Origin: SZUA-36 sp963801195
Lineage (GTDB): Bacteria > Pseudomonadota > Gammaproteobacteria > Xanthomonadales > SZUA-36
Direction of reading: 5' to 3'
Length of the DNA stretch: 64,000 bases
Assembly (NCBI GenBank): GCA_963801195.1
Contig: CAWDDX010000007.1
Span: 930,001 to 994,000, forward strand
In this document: one piece after another, positions 20,525 to 30,232 of the stretch
Numbering within the stretch: position 1 is the first letter of the stretch
Layout of the letters: each line of letters opens with the position of its first letter
Translations under genes and position numbers: made by a program
Notes under the pieces: generated by a model
What the model was told of the DNA's origin: nothing
The model's database searches: none
Seen by the model: the letters and a program-made list of their open reading frames with translations, nothing else

Positions 20525-21580
20525 TTAGTGGATGTCGTAGATATTCAACTTGGTGATCCAGTATTGGGTGCAGCCATCGGGGTCGGGGAGACACCCCGGG
20601 AAATTAAAATAACGGCCGTTATTGACATACAGGGAGTCCCCATGCAGGGCGCCGCTCGCGATTCCGTCCATCTCGGAATCTGTGATCGCTCCCATGCGAG
20701 TCCCCGTGAGCATATCTTCATCCAACACCACCACCTGTACCATGTCCTCTTCTGTCGTATTCCAGCCGGCACCCAAAATGTACAAGACACCGTCGCGTAA
20801 TACGATTGCGTCCAGAAAAGTTCCATCCAGAATAGGGTATCCGTCCCCATCCACTTCACCTGTGTCCACAAGACCATGAAGAGGCGGGTCAACAATGATT
20901 TCATCCGCGTGGCCAGTGGCTGGATCTACCCGGAATATTTTCGAAGTACCCGAGTTGCCGATGATCAAGGTCTTACCGTCGGGCGTTGCGACGATGCCGT
21001 TGGCGAAACTCTCTATCAGGTTATCGCCTGCTCCAAATTCTTCGGATAGAAGTATTTGTGTGGCAGCGTCTGCATTGCCCGGAATCTTGCCGTTTTTTGA
21101 CAGTGGCAAGCGGTAAATAGCGGGTTGCGAGTAATCTGTGAAGTAGACAGCATCCTGGGTGATGGCGATGTCGTTGAGTACAGACTCGAACTGAGGCGTC
21201 ACCTGATACTCCATTATCGGCTCACCGCTGTCGGCGTCAAACACGTACGCATTTCCCCAATAGCATCCCGCAACAAACAGATAGTTGGAGCGCTTATCGA
21301 CACGCATCCCGAGCTTGTAGCAGTCGCCATCAATTATGCTGGCACCAGGTTCCGCAGCCACGAAAGGTTCACCTTGCCCACTGCGCAGGTCTACCTTGTA
21401 GATCGATCCATCGAGTGAGCCTGCATAGGCGGTCGATCCTTTGCCGATCGTGAAACCTTCCGGTGGAGCCCCCTCCTGGGCCCAAACGATTTTGGGAAAA
21501 GGCTTATCGGGTTTGGCAGCTTGTGTTGGCAGCGCCCAGGCGACCAGTACGATGGTTGCGAGTATGAGTGACTTGTTCAT
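20525..21580 (-). CDS. Exported beta-propeller (SMP-30/NHL-like) protein
   Basis: 351 residues. The signal peptide (LILATIVLVAWALPTQAA) is cleaved near residue 22. The rest shows repeating blades typical of SMP-30/gluconolactonase-like six-bladed propellers: TAYAGSLDGSIYKVDLRSGQ, NDIAITQDAVYFTDYSQPAI, FANGIVATPDGKTLIIGNSG and LDAIVLRDGVLYILGAGWN. No clear lactonase active site can be assigned, so it could bind a ligand or hydrolyse a lactone. It is divergent from the membrane-anchored regulator at 21744, 163 bases apart, and could be its target. Confidence 0.75.
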   Translation of the reverse strand: MNKSLILATIVLVAWALPTQAAKPDKPFPKIVWAQEGAPPEGFTIGKGSTAYAGSLDGSIYKVDLRSGQGEPFVAAEPGASIIDGDCYKLGMRVDKRSNYLFVAGCYWGNAYVFDADSGEPIMEYQVTPQFESVLNDIAITQDAVYFTDYSQPAIYRLPLSKNGKIPGNADAATQILLSEEFGAGDNLIESFANGIVATPDGKTLIIGNSGTSKIFRVDPATGHADEIIVDPPLHGLVDTGEVDGDGYPILDGTFLDAIVLRDGVLYILGAGWNTTEEDMVQVVVLDEDMLTGTRMGAITDSEMDGIASGALHGDSLYVNNGRYFNFPGCLPDPDGCTQYWITKLNIYDIH

Positions 21581-21743
21581 ATATTCTCCGGGTCGGGTAG
21601 AAATTTTGGTTTATAATTACGAAAATCCGCCAGTTTGGCAGATCATGTCAAAGTGTGCTCGAGTGTTCAGCCGATTGCCTGATCAAACCCTGATCGTTTG
21701 CTGATGGATTGCTGATTTTTATCGAGGGGGAAGTTCTGAAGCC

Positions 21744-23879
21744 ATGAACCGTGCTGGTCCAATCATTCCGGAACAACATCTGTTCGGCCGATGGCGCTTC
21801 GATGTCAACACCGGTGATCTGTTCGATGGAGAAACCACAAGGCACCTGGAACCCCAGGTCGCCAAGTTGCTTGCATACTTCCTCTCCCATCAGGAAACAC
21901 TCACCAGCCGCGACGAATTGATGGCCGAAGTCTGGGACAACCGGATCGTTTCGGATGACGCCATCAATCGCTGCATTTCGATCCTGCGGCAGGTTCTATC
22001 GCCGGATGACCGGAATGCCTATATTGAAACCGTTGTGCGCAGGGGGTTTATCAGCCATTTTCCCCCTCCGCCCGAAGAAGAGCGATCCGTCAACCCGCTA
22101 TCGCAACGCAAGCATTACCGGGTTCTCGTACTGCTCGCCGGTCTGGTCGCGGTTGTACTCTACAGTCTCAGCGTTACATTCATTGATGCTCCACAGCAAA
22201 CGCCGGACGCAAAGCGCCACGGCTCACCGAAGGTGGCGGTCTTGCCGTTTACCACTTCCGGTACGGAGGATGACGGTGAGTTTTTTGCCAGCGGTATGCA
22301 CGATGACCTACTGACCGCGCTGGCACAAATTCAATCCATGCGGGTGATCTCGCGCACCTCGGTGCTGGAGTATCGGAACACCCACCGGAACATTCGCGAT
22401 ATCGGACGTGAACTGGGCGTCGATGCAATTTTGGAAGGCGGCATACAGCGCATCGGTGACCAGGTTCGCATCAACGTGCAGCTGATTGATGCGCGTTCTG
22501 ATGGGCACATGTGGGCCGGTCAGTACGACCGGGATTTGACAGCGGCGAATATCTTCGACGTTCAGGCGGAGATTGCGCGTTCGATTGCAGCTGAATTGCA
22601 TGCCAGCCTGACGGAACAGGAAATCTTGCAACTCCGTGTGTTACCGACGGATAACATGGCCGCGTACAGAGCCTACCACCGGGCACTGGACATTCGGGAT
22701 AAACTGGACCTGGACGCCCCGGAATACGTTAAGTCACTGGAAGAAGCCGTGACACTGGACCCTAATTTTACCCGCGCATGGGCCGAACTGGCTGGATATC
22801 TGAGCTTCAATAATTTTACCCGGAAAGACCCCGATTCAATACAGCAGGTCGAACAGGTACTGGAGAAGATCCGCACGCTTGCGCCCAATTCAGCTGAATA
22901 CCTGATCGCGCAAGCCTTCTACACCTACTACATTCTCAGGAATTACGACCAGGCCTATCAATTGATCAGTCAAGCCCAGATACTAAGGCCCAGCGATGAA
23001 CGGGTGCTGGAACTGAAATCGAACATACAGCGGCGCCAGGGAAATTTTGAAGGCAAAGTTGAGTCGATCCGCATGGCCCGGACACTGGATCCGAGAAACC
23101 CGATTTGGACGTCCTCGATAGCCAGAAACCTGATCCTCAATCATCAGTACGACGAGGCCGGCCAAGAGATCGAAAATACCAACTACCAGAATTTTGAGCA
23201 GGCGGCCATATACAGCATGCTCCAAATGCGGAAACATCAGGACGCGAGTCGTTGGGCCGAGGATCTGCTGGCACTTCAGAAGGAATTTGAAGAAGTCTCT
23301 GTGCCCCTGGATATGTGGGAATCCAGCATCGCGAGCAGAGATTATGCGGCGGCTGAAAAATGGGTCGGTGCAATGCAAACGGCCGGCAATCATGAATACA
23401 GGCTTTCAATAACCGGATTTTCCGGCGTCGATTTATACCAGCTCATCACATACTGGTTCTTGCAGGCAAACGATCAATTGGACCCGTTCCTGGCCCAGGT
23501 GCGAGCGCATCTTGATGAAAGACAAGATTCAGACGGCGAATTCATTTCCGAGATGCAAGTTCTCGTGATGGCTTTTGTCACCGCCGCAGAAGGCAACCCA
23601 GCAGAAACGGAACGACTCACACGGGTATGGTCGCGGGCCACCAGCAATGACAAGGCACTTTTGGCCAACTCCTGGCATCTCTCCTGTCGCGCACTGGGCA
23701 TGGCCGCAGCAACGGCGGCAGCCGTCAATTGCATTCGCACCGGCCTGCTGGAACCGAGCCAGGTTATGCCGTTCATGGAGCCCTTCCTGCCATATTACGA
23801 TTTGATACGCGACGAACCGGAGTTCATCGGTCTGCTCGCCGAGATCCAGCAAGGAAAAGCCAATTCACGCGGCTGGTAA
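21744..23879 (+). CDS. Membrane-anchored winged-helix regulator with TolB-like and TPR domains
   Basis: 711 residues, CadC-like layout. Residues 12-110 are an OmpR/PhoB-type winged-helix domain (LEPQVAKLLAYFLSHQETLT, ELMAEVWDNRIVSDDAINRC, YIETVVRRGFIS). A single membrane helix lies near 126-148 (YRVLVLLAGLVAVVLYSLSV). The periplasmic part starts with a TolB-N-like domain (KVAVLPFTTSGTEDDGEFFA) that continues LEGGIQRIGDQVRINVQLID, followed by TPR-like helices to the end. Such proteins are predicted to sense signals outside the membrane and bind DNA directly. The target may be the divergent propeller gene. Cytoplasmic DNA binding and periplasmic sensing are inferred from domain order. Confidence 0.85.
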   Translation: MNRAGPIIPEQHLFGRWRFDVNTGDLFDGETTRHLEPQVAKLLAYFLSHQETLTSRDELMAEVWDNRIVSDDAINRCISILRQVLSPDDRNAYIETVVRRGFISHFPPPPEEERSVNPLSQRKHYRVLVLLAGLVAVVLYSLSVTFIDAPQQTPDAKRHGSPKVAVLPFTTSGTEDDGEFFASGMHDDLLTALAQIQSMRVISRTSVLEYRNTHRNIRDIGRELGVDAILEGGIQRIGDQVRINVQLIDARSDGHMWAGQYDRDLTAANIFDVQAEIARSIAAELHASLTEQEILQLRVLPTDNMAAYRAYHRALDIRDKLDLDAPEYVKSLEEAVTLDPNFTRAWAELAGYLSFNNFTRKDPDSIQQVEQVLEKIRTLAPNSAEYLIAQAFYTYYILRNYDQAYQLISQAQILRPSDERVLELKSNIQRRQGNFEGKVESIRMARTLDPRNPIWTSSIARNLILNHQYDEAGQEIENTNYQNFEQAAIYSMLQMRKHQDASRWAEDLLALQKEFEEVSVPLDMWESSIASRDYAAAEKWVGAMQTAGNHEYRLSITGFSGVDLYQLITYWFLQANDQLDPFLAQVRAHLDERQDSDGEFISEMQVLVMAFVTAAEGNPAETERLTRVWSRATSNDKALLANSWHLSCRALGMAAATAAAVNCIRTGLLEPSQVMPFMEPFLPYYDLIRDEPEFIGLLAEIQQGKANSRGW

Positions 23880-24380
23880 GGCTTCTGACGGGCAATTGAC
23901 CTGCGACGTGGCCAAAGGTCGATGCTGTCGATGATTTCCTGCATCTGGCAGCCCGGCGAAGGGGCGGAATACACCTCGGCTCCGGCGCCGAAACACGCTT
24001 ATATTACCCGGCATGACTCGCTCTTACTGGCAAAACAAACCCGATTACCGTGCACGGAATCCTTCATCGATTCTTACTGGCTTTCGAATATTTGTGTCGA
24101 AGTTGTTGAAAACTGTTAGAAATGACAGTCGACGCCAATTGCTGATGGATGTATAAATGCATTATCGAGGTAGATATTTTTATCCTTGAACAAGGAAGTT
24201 TGTCACCACCTGTGACGTAGCTGTGCCAACGACAGATTACTGAAGTGTTGTGCCAACGACGACAACGGAAGGCGTCAGACCCAGGGAAACGGGTCCAACA
24301 GGATAAGTTATAAGCTTGGGGGGCAAGCAAGGTCAGAAGCCCGAATGGAAGAGGCGGACTGGTTATTTTCCACTTTAAAA
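23880..24380. other. Non-coding region, nothing clear
   Basis: About 500 bases after the regulator gene. No supported gene, tRNA or known repeat. A near-duplicate phrase, GTGCCAACGACAGATTACTG and GTGCCAACGACGACAACGG (about 24223-24266), is the only internal repeat I see. Confidence 0.3.
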
Positions 24381-24408
24381 GATCCGTTTAACACGGGTCT
24401 TTTTTTTT
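24381..24408 (+). terminator. Bidirectional-looking terminator
   Basis: GATCCGT (24381-24387) pairs with ACGGGTC (24393-24399), with one mismatched or wobble pair, followed by nine T. On the other strand the stem is followed by TTTT, so it could also end the leftward tRNA-Ser/repeat transcript. Confidence 0.6.
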
Positions 24409-24774
24409 GCTGAGAGGGTGGGATTGACTCGGGCCATCCATGACCCTCGCCCTGCGGGCGTCGCCTGCGTCGACGTCTTCCCGGGCTGTGGCCCAGGTCA
24501 GCCTCTCGACCGCTTCCCGGTCTCACCTCCTCCTGCCCGGTAATCGAACCCAGGTGCTTCGCACAACGTTCTGCATCTGACCACCCGCTTCGCCAGATAT
24601 AAAAAACCCGCCGAAGCGGGGTGGCTAAGACTGAAGGAGAGGGTGGGATTACCGTGTACGTCCCTGTACCCGGCCCTTCGGGTTCGCTGCGCTCATGCAA
24701 AAACGCTCCCGGCGTTTTTGTCGACCCCACGGGCCGCTGCGCGGCAGTGGCTTCTTACACAGCCGTATCAGTCA

Positions 24775-24812
24775 GATATAAAAAACCCCGCATTTGCGGG
24801 GCCTTTTATATC
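24775..24812 (-). terminator. Terminator-like hairpin, repeat unit copy
   Basis: Long imperfect palindrome GATATAAAA...TTTTATATC with a CCCCGC/GCGGGG core and a run of T on the minus strand. Identical copies occur 181 and 362 bases further right. Confidence 0.7.
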
Positions 24813-24955
24813 TGGCGGAGAGGGTGGGATTACCGTGTACGTCCCTGTACCCGGCCCTTCGGGTTCGCTGCGCTCATGCAAAAACGCTCCCGGCGTTTTT
24901 GTCGACCCCACGGGCCGCTGCGCGGCAGTGGCTTCTTACACAGCCGTATCAGTCA

Positions 24956-24993
24956 GATATAAAAAACCCCGCATTTGCGGGGCCTTTTATATC
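24956..24993 (-). terminator. Terminator-like hairpin, repeat unit copy
   Basis: Second copy of the GATATAAAA...TTTTATATC hairpin with a CCCCGC/GCGGGG core, 181 bases from its neighbours. Confidence 0.7.
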
Positions 24994-25136
24994 TGGCGGA
25001 GAGGGTGGGATTACCGTGTACGTCCCTGTACCCGGCCCTTCGGGTTCGCTGCGCTCATGCAAAAACGCTCCCGGCGTTTTTGTCGATCCCACGGGCCGCT
25101 GCGCGGCAGTGGCTTCTTACACAGCCGTATCAGTCA

Positions 25137-25263
<127 letters not shown>

Positions 25264-25277
25264 AATGGTAGTGCAGC

Positions 25278-25307
25278 ATTGTAATTGGCGGGCAGCCTGT
25301 GGGGCAA
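25278..25307 (-). promoter_or_regulatory. Probable tRNA-Ser promoter
   Basis: On the minus strand, TTGCCC (25302-25307), an 18-base spacer and TACAAT (25278-25283) lie about 15 bases before the tRNA 5' end. Confidence 0.6.
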
Positions 25308-25314
25308 CCGCCAC

Positions 25315-25331
25315 TTAGCCCGGACATGACT
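25315..25331. repeat. Solo TTAGCCCGGACAT end fragment
   Basis: TTAGCCCGGACATGAC matches the outer end of the dispersed element family over the first 13 bases and then diverges. It lies between the tRNA-Ser promoter and the M6 protease stop. Confidence 0.4.
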
Positions 25332-25398
25332 CATTTCTGAGACAGGCAATGTGGGCCGGCACCTGAAGTTTGTCAGGTGCCTCGATCCACGATTCAGC

Positions 25399-28300
25399 CT
25401 ATGGCTGGTTCAATATCTCGCACAAGGCGATATTGTCATTGGCGACACGCCGGATAGGTACCGTACCCTGCTGATTGATGGACGGAATGTTGTATTCGAC
25501 CGTGCCATTAGCGCAGTCAGAGAATGTCAGGGTGATGGTGCCGTCATTGATCTCGGTCACCGGCGTGGGCGAATCGAACAATCCACCGCTGGCGTAGCTG
25601 ATATCCATCACTGCCTGGTTGCCGGAATATTGCCCGAGCGCATTGAGCCAGCGGTGTCCCGGTTCACCGAGGTTTGCCGCCACGTTTTCCGGGGGTCTGA
25701 CCGTGTCATAGGTAAACCAGGAAAGGCTGACATAGCCGAGCACGGGAAAAACGTTAATGAAAAACCCTTGCCCGGTGGTAACCACGTAGTACCAGGAATC
25801 GTTCATGCCGGCGTTCATATTGAGCAGCTGGGTTGGCGGAACGCTGGCCGCAGGGTTATAAGACAGCAGTTTGTGCATGCCAGCGGTCTTTTGTTCCGGG
25901 CTGTTTTGCGAGGTTTGAGTCTGTTGTGACATGGACTCACACAGCGCGATATTGTCACTGACGACACGCTGGATGGGCACAGTACCCTGTTGATTGATTG
26001 AGGGGATGTTGTATTCCACGGTGCCATTATTGCAGTCGGTAAAGGTCAGGGTGATGGTGCCGTCAGTGATCTCCGTCACCGGCTTTGATGAATCAAAAAT
26101 CCCGCCGCTGGCAAAGCTTATGTTCATCACCGCCTGGTTGCCGGAATACTGCCCCACAGCGTTGAGCCAGCGATGTCCGGGCTCACCCAGGTTGGCGGTC
26201 ACGTTTCCGTCGGGTCTGACCGTGTCGTAGGTAAACCAGGAAAGCGATATGTACCCGATCGTCGGGTAAACAGTGACGAAAAACCCCTGTCCGGTCGTGA
26301 CCGGGTAATACCAGGCATCATTCAAACCCGCACTGATTTGAAACACCGGTTGCAAGCTGTCAACAGTAAGCGGTACCGGGTCATTTTTCGTGTTGTTAGC
26401 GGAATTGGCATCATTAACGCTCAATATCGCACCGATGTAGTACTGACCGTCTGGCATGGAGACAGGAAATTGCAACGGGGTGTTGTAACTGCGGTTTTCG
26501 CCGGGGCCAAGTGCGGGGTAATCCTGGAACCCGAGGCTTTGGTCGCTTGCGGTTATCGTGGCGTCGGTTGAGGCATAGAAAGTGATGCGATAAGCATCTG
26601 AAGACGCGCCACCGATATTGTCAACCTTGTTTTTGACGATGAAACTGGCGCCGGGTGCATAAGCACCGTTGCTTGCATCCAGCACGGTGATGGCCAGATC
26701 GGCGGGATCCGGAGTGACCGTTTTGATAAAGCCCGTGTCATAGGTTCCGGTCGACGATTCGCCATTTGCATTGACAGAGTAGACCCAAAAATAATAGGCA
26801 GTGCCCGGCGTCAGGCCCATCGCATTTGTGGAAGTTCCGGAAATTTGCCCCAGGAGCGTTTTGGACGAACCGATACTCGACGAATAATAGACATTGTACG
26901 CGGTGGCAGCGGCAACCGATGTCCAGGTAATAACGACTCTATCGGTAAACGTGCCATCACTCGCATTGACCTGGGACGGTGGCGCCGGCGGGAGAGCAGC
27001 CTGGGTGTCACCCACAAGGGCCGCCAGGTTGAGGTCGCCACAGAATGAAGGGCACAGGGGGAAAAACGTGCCGACCCCGTCCTGATCGACGTAACTGCGC
27101 CCTGATCCCGGGCTGGATGGTGTATACGAACTCGGATAGGTGCCGCTGTCATTGGTAATTTTAAGCACAACACCGCGTTCGGACCCGATCGGGAATGTCT
27201 GCGGCGATGTGAGGAGCAGCCGGTTCCAGCCCGGACCAGCGGCGAAACCGGTCTGGGAATGGATCAGCCCGGAAGGCGTTCCGCCCGTCATACTGGTGTA
27301 ATAACTGATGTCGATGCTGGCGCCGACCGGGTCATTGACATAAACGTCCACGCCATCGAATTTCGAATGTGCGGTGTTGTTTTGGGTGCGCATTCCCACC
27401 CAGATTGCAGTCTCATTCAAGCCCAGGCTGACAATGGATCCATTTTCATAATAACTGACATGATCGCCTGTCACACCTGAACCCGGAGTCATGTCAGCGG
27501 TCATTGTCGCGCTGGATGATGAAATATTCGTAACACCTATCTGCGTAGCGCTACCGAGATAGTCCCGGGAATTGGGCGTACTCGAGTTGTTAAAACTTCT
27601 ATTGTTCGATAAACCCGGAAAAGGGTCGCCCGTGTCGCCGTTATTCGCATTGGAATCGAGCTGCGTCTTACCGTCGGCTGCTTCCAGATCGACCAGCTTG
27701 TGGCTTTCATCCGTATTTGCGCTGACATTTTCGTCAATATGCCATATCAGCAGACCGCTCCCGGGAAGACCCGTGTCGTAGCCGGACTTCTGACGGTTTT
27801 CAACCAGGAAATACTCCCTTAGCTTGTATTTGTCGATCCATATCCGTTTGGCAGCCTCGTTGGAATCGGCTTTTACAATGCTCACGCCGCTGCTGTTGCT
27901 GTTTATATCCTGTGGGAGGATAAAATTTGTGCTGACCTTGCTCCACGAACTCAGATGCGCAGGCGAATCGCCCTGCCAACTGCCCGTTTGATTCCATTCC
28001 CCGCTGCCCATGAGCCCCCAGTCGCCGATGCCGGCGGAACTGTCGTCCGTGTCGTAGAGGTCCGGCAAACCGAGCATCAGGTGCCCCAGTTCATGACACA
28101 TGACACCGATCGTCGCCTGGTGTGAGCTTTGTCTTTCACCAAACATGGTATACGGTTGAAGTGTGACACCATCAAGTATCAAGCCGGACGAAAACGCCCA
28201 TGCATGACCCCAGACATTGGGTGTCGGCGGTACCGCGAATGACGTCTCATAGCCCGCCAGGATGATCATGATCGCCAGTTCATCCGCGCTGACGCTGCCG

Positions 28301-29046
28301 TCGCCGTTTGAATCATAGGCCGCGTAATTGACGAAGGTGTCTGTCAGGCTGACGATCGCGCGGGCTTCCTCTCTCGAAATGTTTCTGTCATCGCCCTGGT
28401 TAGGATGTGTCGTCGCACGCGTGACGTGGACAACGCCATCGTTGCTGGTGCCGTAACTTTCTGTTGCGGCAGCGATTGTGAATCCACCGTAGCTGTTGTC
28501 CAGAAAGTAATCCTTGACACTGTTGCCGGCCCCGTAAATGCGCGTCTGGAAGCTTCCGTCTGAATAGGTGAAAGCGATATCCGAGTAGTCGACCAGTATG
28601 GTCAGCAGTTTTTGTTGGTGTGAGATGGCTTGTGGTAAAGGTAATACTTGCGGTGCAGGTAATAACTGATCACGGCTTGATTTGGTGCGGGGTATTTTCC
28701 TGATTGTTCTTGGTACCGGACTAACTTGATCGCGTGCTGGCTTGACATGCAACGGCATTGATTGGAGATCAGGCTGGCTCAAACTGCCGACAGGGATTCC
28801 ACTTGACCTGAGCGTACCCGCGTCGTCCCCCACGGCGTAAAACCAGTTGCCATTGACGTTTATAACAGTATGCCCGTCCACGGTTTCGATCCAGTTTATG
28901 TACTCGTCACCGCGTCGGACCGCCTTAAACGTCGTGCCGTCCTGCTGGCTTAGCACGACCACGACAGGCGCTGCAGAACCCGCCCAGAGGTTGGCGCAAT
29001 TGACATAAAACAAAATAAGGACCAGCACGGCAATTTGCTTGTTCAT
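25399..29046 (-). CDS. Secreted M6-type metalloprotease with duplicated C-terminal domain
   Basis: About 1215 residues from the ATG at 29046, which has AAGGA at good spacing; ATG at 29049 is an alternative. Signal peptide residues 4-23. The catalytic domain has the M6 zinc motif HExxHxxGxxD (CHELGHLMLGLPDLYD, His near residue 318), and an EF-hand-like DSNGDGSVSADEL lies near 245. A fibronectin-III-like segment (PPSQVNASDGTFTDRVVITW) and a CARDB-like segment (ADLAITVLDASNGAYAPGAS) follow. Two near-identical 125-residue modules end the protein, each opening AG(L/M)ND(A/S)WYY-VTTGQGFF and closing with NIPSINQQGTVPI-R. Large size, signal peptide and closeness to the T2SS genes suggest it is a T2SS substrate; that is inference. 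Confidence 0.88.
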   Translation of the reverse strand: MNKQIAVLVLILFYVNCANLWAGSAAPVVVVLSQQDGTTFKAVRRGDEYINWIETVDGHTVINVNGNWFYAVGDDAGTLRSSGIPVGSLSQPDLQSMPLHVKPARDQVSPVPRTIRKIPRTKSSRDQLLPAPQVLPLPQAISHQQKLLTILVDYSDIAFTYSDGSFQTRIYGAGNSVKDYFLDNSYGGFTIAAATESYGTSNDGVVHVTRATTHPNQGDDRNISREEARAIVSLTDTFVNYAAYDSNGDGSVSADELAIMIILAGYETSFAVPPTPNVWGHAWAFSSGLILDGVTLQPYTMFGERQSSHQATIGVMCHELGHLMLGLPDLYDTDDSSAGIGDWGLMGSGEWNQTGSWQGDSPAHLSSWSKVSTNFILPQDINSNSSGVSIVKADSNEAAKRIWIDKYKLREYFLVENRQKSGYDTGLPGSGLLIWHIDENVSANTDESHKLVDLEAADGKTQLDSNANNGDTGDPFPGLSNNRSFNNSSTPNSRDYLGSATQIGVTNISSSSATMTADMTPGSGVTGDHVSYYENGSIVSLGLNETAIWVGMRTQNNTAHSKFDGVDVYVNDPVGASIDISYYTSMTGGTPSGLIHSQTGFAAGPGWNRLLLTSPQTFPIGSERGVVLKITNDSGTYPSSYTPSSPGSGRSYVDQDGVGTFFPLCPSFCGDLNLAALVGDTQAALPPAPPSQVNASDGTFTDRVVITWTSVAAATAYNVYYSSSIGSSKTLLGQISGTSTNAMGLTPGTAYYFWVYSVNANGESSTGTYDTGFIKTVTPDPADLAITVLDASNGAYAPGASFIVKNKVDNIGGASSDAYRITFYASTDATITASDQSLGFQDYPALGPGENRSYNTPLQFPVSMPDGQYYIGAILSVNDANSANNTKNDPVPLTVDSLQPVFQISAGLNDAWYYPVTTGQGFFVTVYPTIGYISLSWFTYDTVRPDGNVTANLGEPGHRWLNAVGQYSGNQAVMNISFASGGIFDSSKPVTEITDGTITLTFTDCNNGTVEYNIPSINQQGTVPIQRVVSDNIALCESMSQQTQTSQNSPEQKTAGMHKLLSYNPAASVPPTQLLNMNAGMNDSWYYVVTTGQGFFINVFPVLGYVSLSWFTYDTVRPPENVAANLGEPGHRWLNALGQYSGNQAVMDISYASGGLFDSPTPVTEINDGTITLTFSDCANGTVEYNIPSINQQGTVPIRRVANDNIALCEILNQP

Positions 29047-29389
29047 CATCTTTCCTTGACGATACTTTCTCAACGAGAATCATCTAAGTTTGCAATCAAT
29101 TTGCCAATTTTTCAAATCACTATCAAATATCGGCTTTCCAGAAGCGCGGATAGTTTACTGTTTCCGTCGGGCCCCTGCTTTGTTCTGCACGGACTTCCAC
29201 CGGGCTGTCAGAAAAATGATTTTGATGCGTTGCATGCCCGACAGCAAAAGTATCTGTCACTTGACAGGACGAATTGGAGCAGGGCAACCATGTTTGCAAT
29301 CAAGGGCAGTGTAGCGTCGTATGGTCATGTTTCGCTGTATGGCTGCTTGATCTTATTATTGAGACCCGGAAGCGCGCGGATTTTGCGGA
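29047..29389. other. Intergenic region upstream of the M6 protease gene
   Basis: About 340 bases between gspN and the protease start. No gene or strong terminator seen. A-T rich sequence at 29090-29140 probably holds the protease promoter; no clear hexamer pair can be chosen. Confidence 0.35.
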
Positions 29390-30142
29390 TCATTCAAGTG
29401 GAAAGGTGATATTCCCCGAGAACTTGTCGCCGGTTTGTTGAAGCCCCAGTAGCGACAGGCCATCCAACACCGATTGCGGTGCATCCGGGGTTGGTTGAAG
29501 ACTCAGTTCAACCTGGCAGCTTTTTATTGTGCACTGAAAAGAACTTTCACCGGGCAACATGGGTTGAGAATTCGTTACGAGCCCTTCAATGACATCGCCT
29601 TCAGCAGAGAACTGCATCACCGGCGAGCCGATCAGCCAATATGCCGAATCAATCTCCAGTTCCGCGTTTTGCCAGTCGAGCCGCCCTTCCAGTTGGCTGG
29701 GATAAACATTGTTGGCCGGAAGCTTCAGGGTTTCCAGATCCAGCACAAAATTGCCCCGTGTTTTCACCCCTGACAATGGAATCCATGCATCGAGTGAATT
29801 GGTCGGAAATTGCCAATGTAACGCATACAGATCAACCTGTCGCGACAGCAGGTTCAAACCCACAGTTCCATGATTGACGGGTGTGAGTTGTTCATAAAAA
29901 TCCGCTTTGAGTGTTCCTGTGATTAATGCTGCCGGGTTGACAGACCAGTTTAGATTTCGAATTGGCAGCACTTTGCCAGAAAACAGAACCTGCTTTATCT
30001 CACCTTGCCACACAGAGCCGCTGATACCGATGAATTGGAACGCGCCTGAATTCTCCGGAAACACCAAGCGTGCTGGTAAGTGTGCCAGTAAACTCAGGCC
30101 AAATACGATACAACCGGCAATGATCAACAACCATTTTTGCAT
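29390..30142 (-). CDS. gspN: Type II secretion protein N
   Basis: 250 residues from the ATG at 30142; an in-frame TTG at 30169 is less likely. One N-terminal membrane helix (WLLIIAGCIVFGLSLLAHLP) precedes a periplasmic beta-rich domain of the GspN type (SGSVWQGEIKQVLFSGKVLP, LNWSVNPAALITGTLKADFY). GspN is an accessory inner-membrane part found in some systems. It is the last gene of the gspC-N run. Confidence 0.85.
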   Translation of the reverse strand: MQKWLLIIAGCIVFGLSLLAHLPARLVFPENSGAFQFIGISGSVWQGEIKQVLFSGKVLPIRNLNWSVNPAALITGTLKADFYEQLTPVNHGTVGLNLLSRQVDLYALHWQFPTNSLDAWIPLSGVKTRGNFVLDLETLKLPANNVYPSQLEGRLDWQNAELEIDSAYWLIGSPVMQFSAEGDVIEGLVTNSQPMLPGESSFQCTIKSCQVELSLQPTPDAPQSVLDGLSLLGLQQTGDKFSGNITFPLE

Positions 30143-30150
30143 AGTGCCCA

Positions 30151-30232
30151 CTAGTGTCCTGTCCCGCAAGTTGCTACCGTCTCAGAGTCCCAAAATCGGC
30201 TCAATGCAAGGCGCAGCCCGACAGACTGCTAG
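30151..30232. repeat. Small CTAG-ended palindromic element between gspM and gspN
   Basis: The ends CTAGTGTCCTGTC (30151-30163) and GACAGACTGCTAG (30220-30232) are imperfect inverted repeats (9 of 13). The right-hand CTAG contains the TAG stop of gspM. This is similar in style to the larger CTAG-ended element at 51554-51824. Confidence 0.4.
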
